Below are positions 62,781 through 64,000 of a DNA stretch of 64,000 nt, piece after piece. Where the stretch lies: NCBI GenBank assembly GCA_030038435.1, contig JASHOY010000347.1, forward strand, positions 1-64,000. Direction: 5' to 3'. The number at the start of each line of letters is the position of its first letter. The stretch's first letter is position 1. The notes below the pieces were generated by a model. That model was not told where the DNA came from. It ran no database searches and was given only the letters and a program-made list of their open reading frames with translations. The DNA comes from Acidobacteriaceae bacterium. Its GTDB lineage: Bacteria > Acidobacteriota > Terriglobia > Terriglobales > Acidobacteriaceae. The position numbers and the translations under genes are program-made.

Positions 62781-64000
62781 TTGAAACTGCGCCGGTCCGG
62801 GATCACCGTGCGACCACTTCTTGCCTTTGTCCTCATTGCCATTGCCCAGTTTGCAGCGACTCTGCAAGCTCATGCCCGCGACTTCAACGTAAGAGACTAC
62901 GGAGCCAGTGCCGATGGCACAACGCTGGACACCCGGTCAATCCAGGCGGCAATCGACGCGGCGGCCAAGGCTGGCGGAGGCACTGTGGTCCTGCCGCCCG
63001 GCACCTATCTTAGTGGCTCAATCTTCGTAAAGTCGAATACCGTCCTCGATATCGAAAAGGGCGCGCGAATTCTGGGTTCGCAAAAGCTGGCCGATTACCC
63101 GGAGCTGCCCACGCGCGTGGCGGGCATCGAAATGATCTGGCCTGCCGCGCTGGTGAACGTTTACGAACAATCCCATGCAAAAATCACGGGGCAGGGAACC
63201 ATCGATGGCGACGGCAAAATCTGGTGGGACAGTTACTGGGCGCTGCGCCGCAAATACGACCCCGAAGGCCTGCGCTGGGCCGCTGACTACGACTCGCGCC
63301 GTCCCCGCCTGATTCAAATTTACAAGTCCAGCAATATCACGCTGGCCGGCCCGCTGCTCACCCGCTCCGGCTTCTGGACGGTGCACATCTGTTTTTCCAA
63401 CCACGTGCACGTCGACGGCATCACCATCCGGAACAACGTGGGCGGACGCGGGCCCAGCACCGACGGCATCGACATCGACTCGTCGAAGAATGTTCTTGTC
63501 GAGCATGCCGATATTTCCGACAATGACGACGCCATCTGCTTCAAATCCGGCCGAGATTCTGACGGGCTGCGCGTAAATCGCCCCGATGAAAACATAGTGG
63601 TGCGCGATTCGATTGTGCGCGACGGCGCGGCTGCCGTTACTTTCGGGAGCGAAACCTCGGGCGGATTCCGCAACATCGAGGTCTATAACATCCACGCCTT
63701 CGGTCATGTGCCCAACGGCATCCTCTTCAAGTCGGCGCGCACCCGGGGCGGCTGGGCGGATAACATTCGCATCCACGATCTGCAACTTGACGGCGTGCCT
63801 GTCGCGATCCATATCGGCATGAACTGGAACCCCAGTTACAGTTACGCCAAGATCCCGGCAGGACTTACAAACGTCCCTCCGTACTACAAAATCCTGGCCA
63901 CGCCCGTACCGCTTTCCAAAGGCATGATGCGAATTCAGAACGTGCATATCTGGAACATCCAGGCCACCGGCGCGCGCCGCGCATTCGATGTGAGCGCATT
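62781..64000 (+). CDS. Glycoside hydrolase family 28, polygalacturonase-like (5' part, continues past the window)
   Basis: At least 406 residues of a secreted parallel-beta-helix pectin hydrolase. A signal peptide (VRPLLAFVLIAIAQFAATLQ) precedes DFNVRDYGASADG. The three catalytic Asp residues are D228 (STDGID), D249 and D250 (DNDDAICFKSG), with the GH28 spacing of 21. The usual GHG reads GSETSGG and the RIK loop FKSARTRGG, as in rhamnogalacturonase- or exo-type relatives. The first TTG at 62781 or the GTG at 62808 can start it; neither has a good ribosome site. Confidence 0.9.
   Translation, partial: MKLRRSGITVRPLLAFVLIAIAQFAATLQAHARDFNVRDYGASADGTTLDTRSIQAAIDAAAKAGGGTVVLPPGTYLSGSIFVKSNTVLDIEKGARILGSQKLADYPELPTRVAGIEMIWPAALVNVYEQSHAKITGQGTIDGDGKIWWDSYWALRRKYDPEGLRWAADYDSRRPRLIQIYKSSNITLAGPLLTRSGFWTVHICFSNHVHVDGITIRNNVGGRGPSTDGIDIDSSKNVLVEHADISDNDDAICFKSGRDSDGLRVNRPDENIVVRDSIVRDGAAAVTFGSETSGGFRNIEVYNIHAFGHVPNGILFKSARTRGGWADNIRIHDLQLDGVPVAIHIGMNWNPSYSYAKIPAGLTNVPPYYKILATPVPLSKGMMRIQNVHIWNIQATGARRAFDVSA

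Noticed and set aside
1-64000. tRNA, rRNA, CRISPR array or intact insertion sequence
   Set aside because: No cloverleaf T-loop contexts, ribosomal sequence, regularly spaced repeats or transposase were found by eye on either strand; a tRNAscan or ISfinder search would be decisive.

Overview
The window looks like chromosomal DNA of a G+C-rich, flagellated, Gram-negative bacterium, most likely an acidobacterium (Terriglobia-like). This is inference from the hopanoid genes hpnC-hpnD-hpnE, lipid A genes (lpxD, an LpxL/HtrB-type acyltransferase), an SYLF protein, several small zinc-finger proteins, DinB, APC and GH28 families, and a compact mix of housekeeping genes. I saw no rRNA, tRNA, CRISPR array, prophage or intact insertion sequence.

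Layout. 1-4.7 kb: a zinc alcohol dehydrogenase, then hpnC, hpnD and hpnE (farnesyl diphosphate to squalene, the hopanoid precursor). 4.7-11.4 kb: a polyphosphate glucokinase-like ROK kinase, priA, an HU/IHF-type protein, dcd, a LuxR-type response regulator, a candidate small RNA and an SYLF protein. 11.5-18.6 kb: a phytoene-dehydrogenase-like oxidoreductase, lipid A acyltransferases, a CBS protein, hemE-hemH and a small zinc ribbon. 18.6-30.6 kb: proline dehydrogenase, a secreted metallophosphoesterase, riboflavin synthase, an AraC regulator, a winged-helix ATPase regulator, a secreted SGNH hydrolase, an unusual membrane-protein/hydrolase pair, DinB and thiE. 30.7-39.6 kb: two APC permeases, a decayed vapC, a bacilliredoxin, murB, thrC-thrB, a second candidate small RNA and thioredoxin.

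39.9-52.8 kb is a flagellar island: an OmpR-type regulator, a sigma-54 activator that ends after its AAA+ domain, then flgB-flgC-fliE-fliF-fliG-fliH-fliI-fliJ, a near-consensus sigma-54 promoter, a fliK-like gene, flgD and flgE. It supplies rod, MS-ring, switch, export ATPase and hook. Other flagellar genes (fliM, fliN, flhAB, motAB, fliC) must lie elsewhere.

52.9-64 kb: a thioesterase, a small DPGTG membrane protein coupled to a methyltransferase and a membrane sulfatase-fold protein, a c-type cytochrome overlapping an NAD(P)-binding reductase, miaB, a bifunctional-nuclease-family protein, an amidase, RidA, a guanine-deaminase-like protein, and the first 1.2 kb of a secreted GH28 pectin hydrolase.

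The strongest hunting leads are: (1) two intergenic loci 29 kb apart that share a structured core next to a terminator (candidate small RNA family); (2) an activator without a DNA-binding domain paired with a sigma-54 promoter in front of the hook genes; (3) ten genes without Shine-Dalgarno sites that carry a -10-like hexamer 3-18 nt before the start codon, suggesting leaderless or very short-leader mRNAs; and (4) an uncharacterised membrane-protein/alpha-beta-hydrolase operon.
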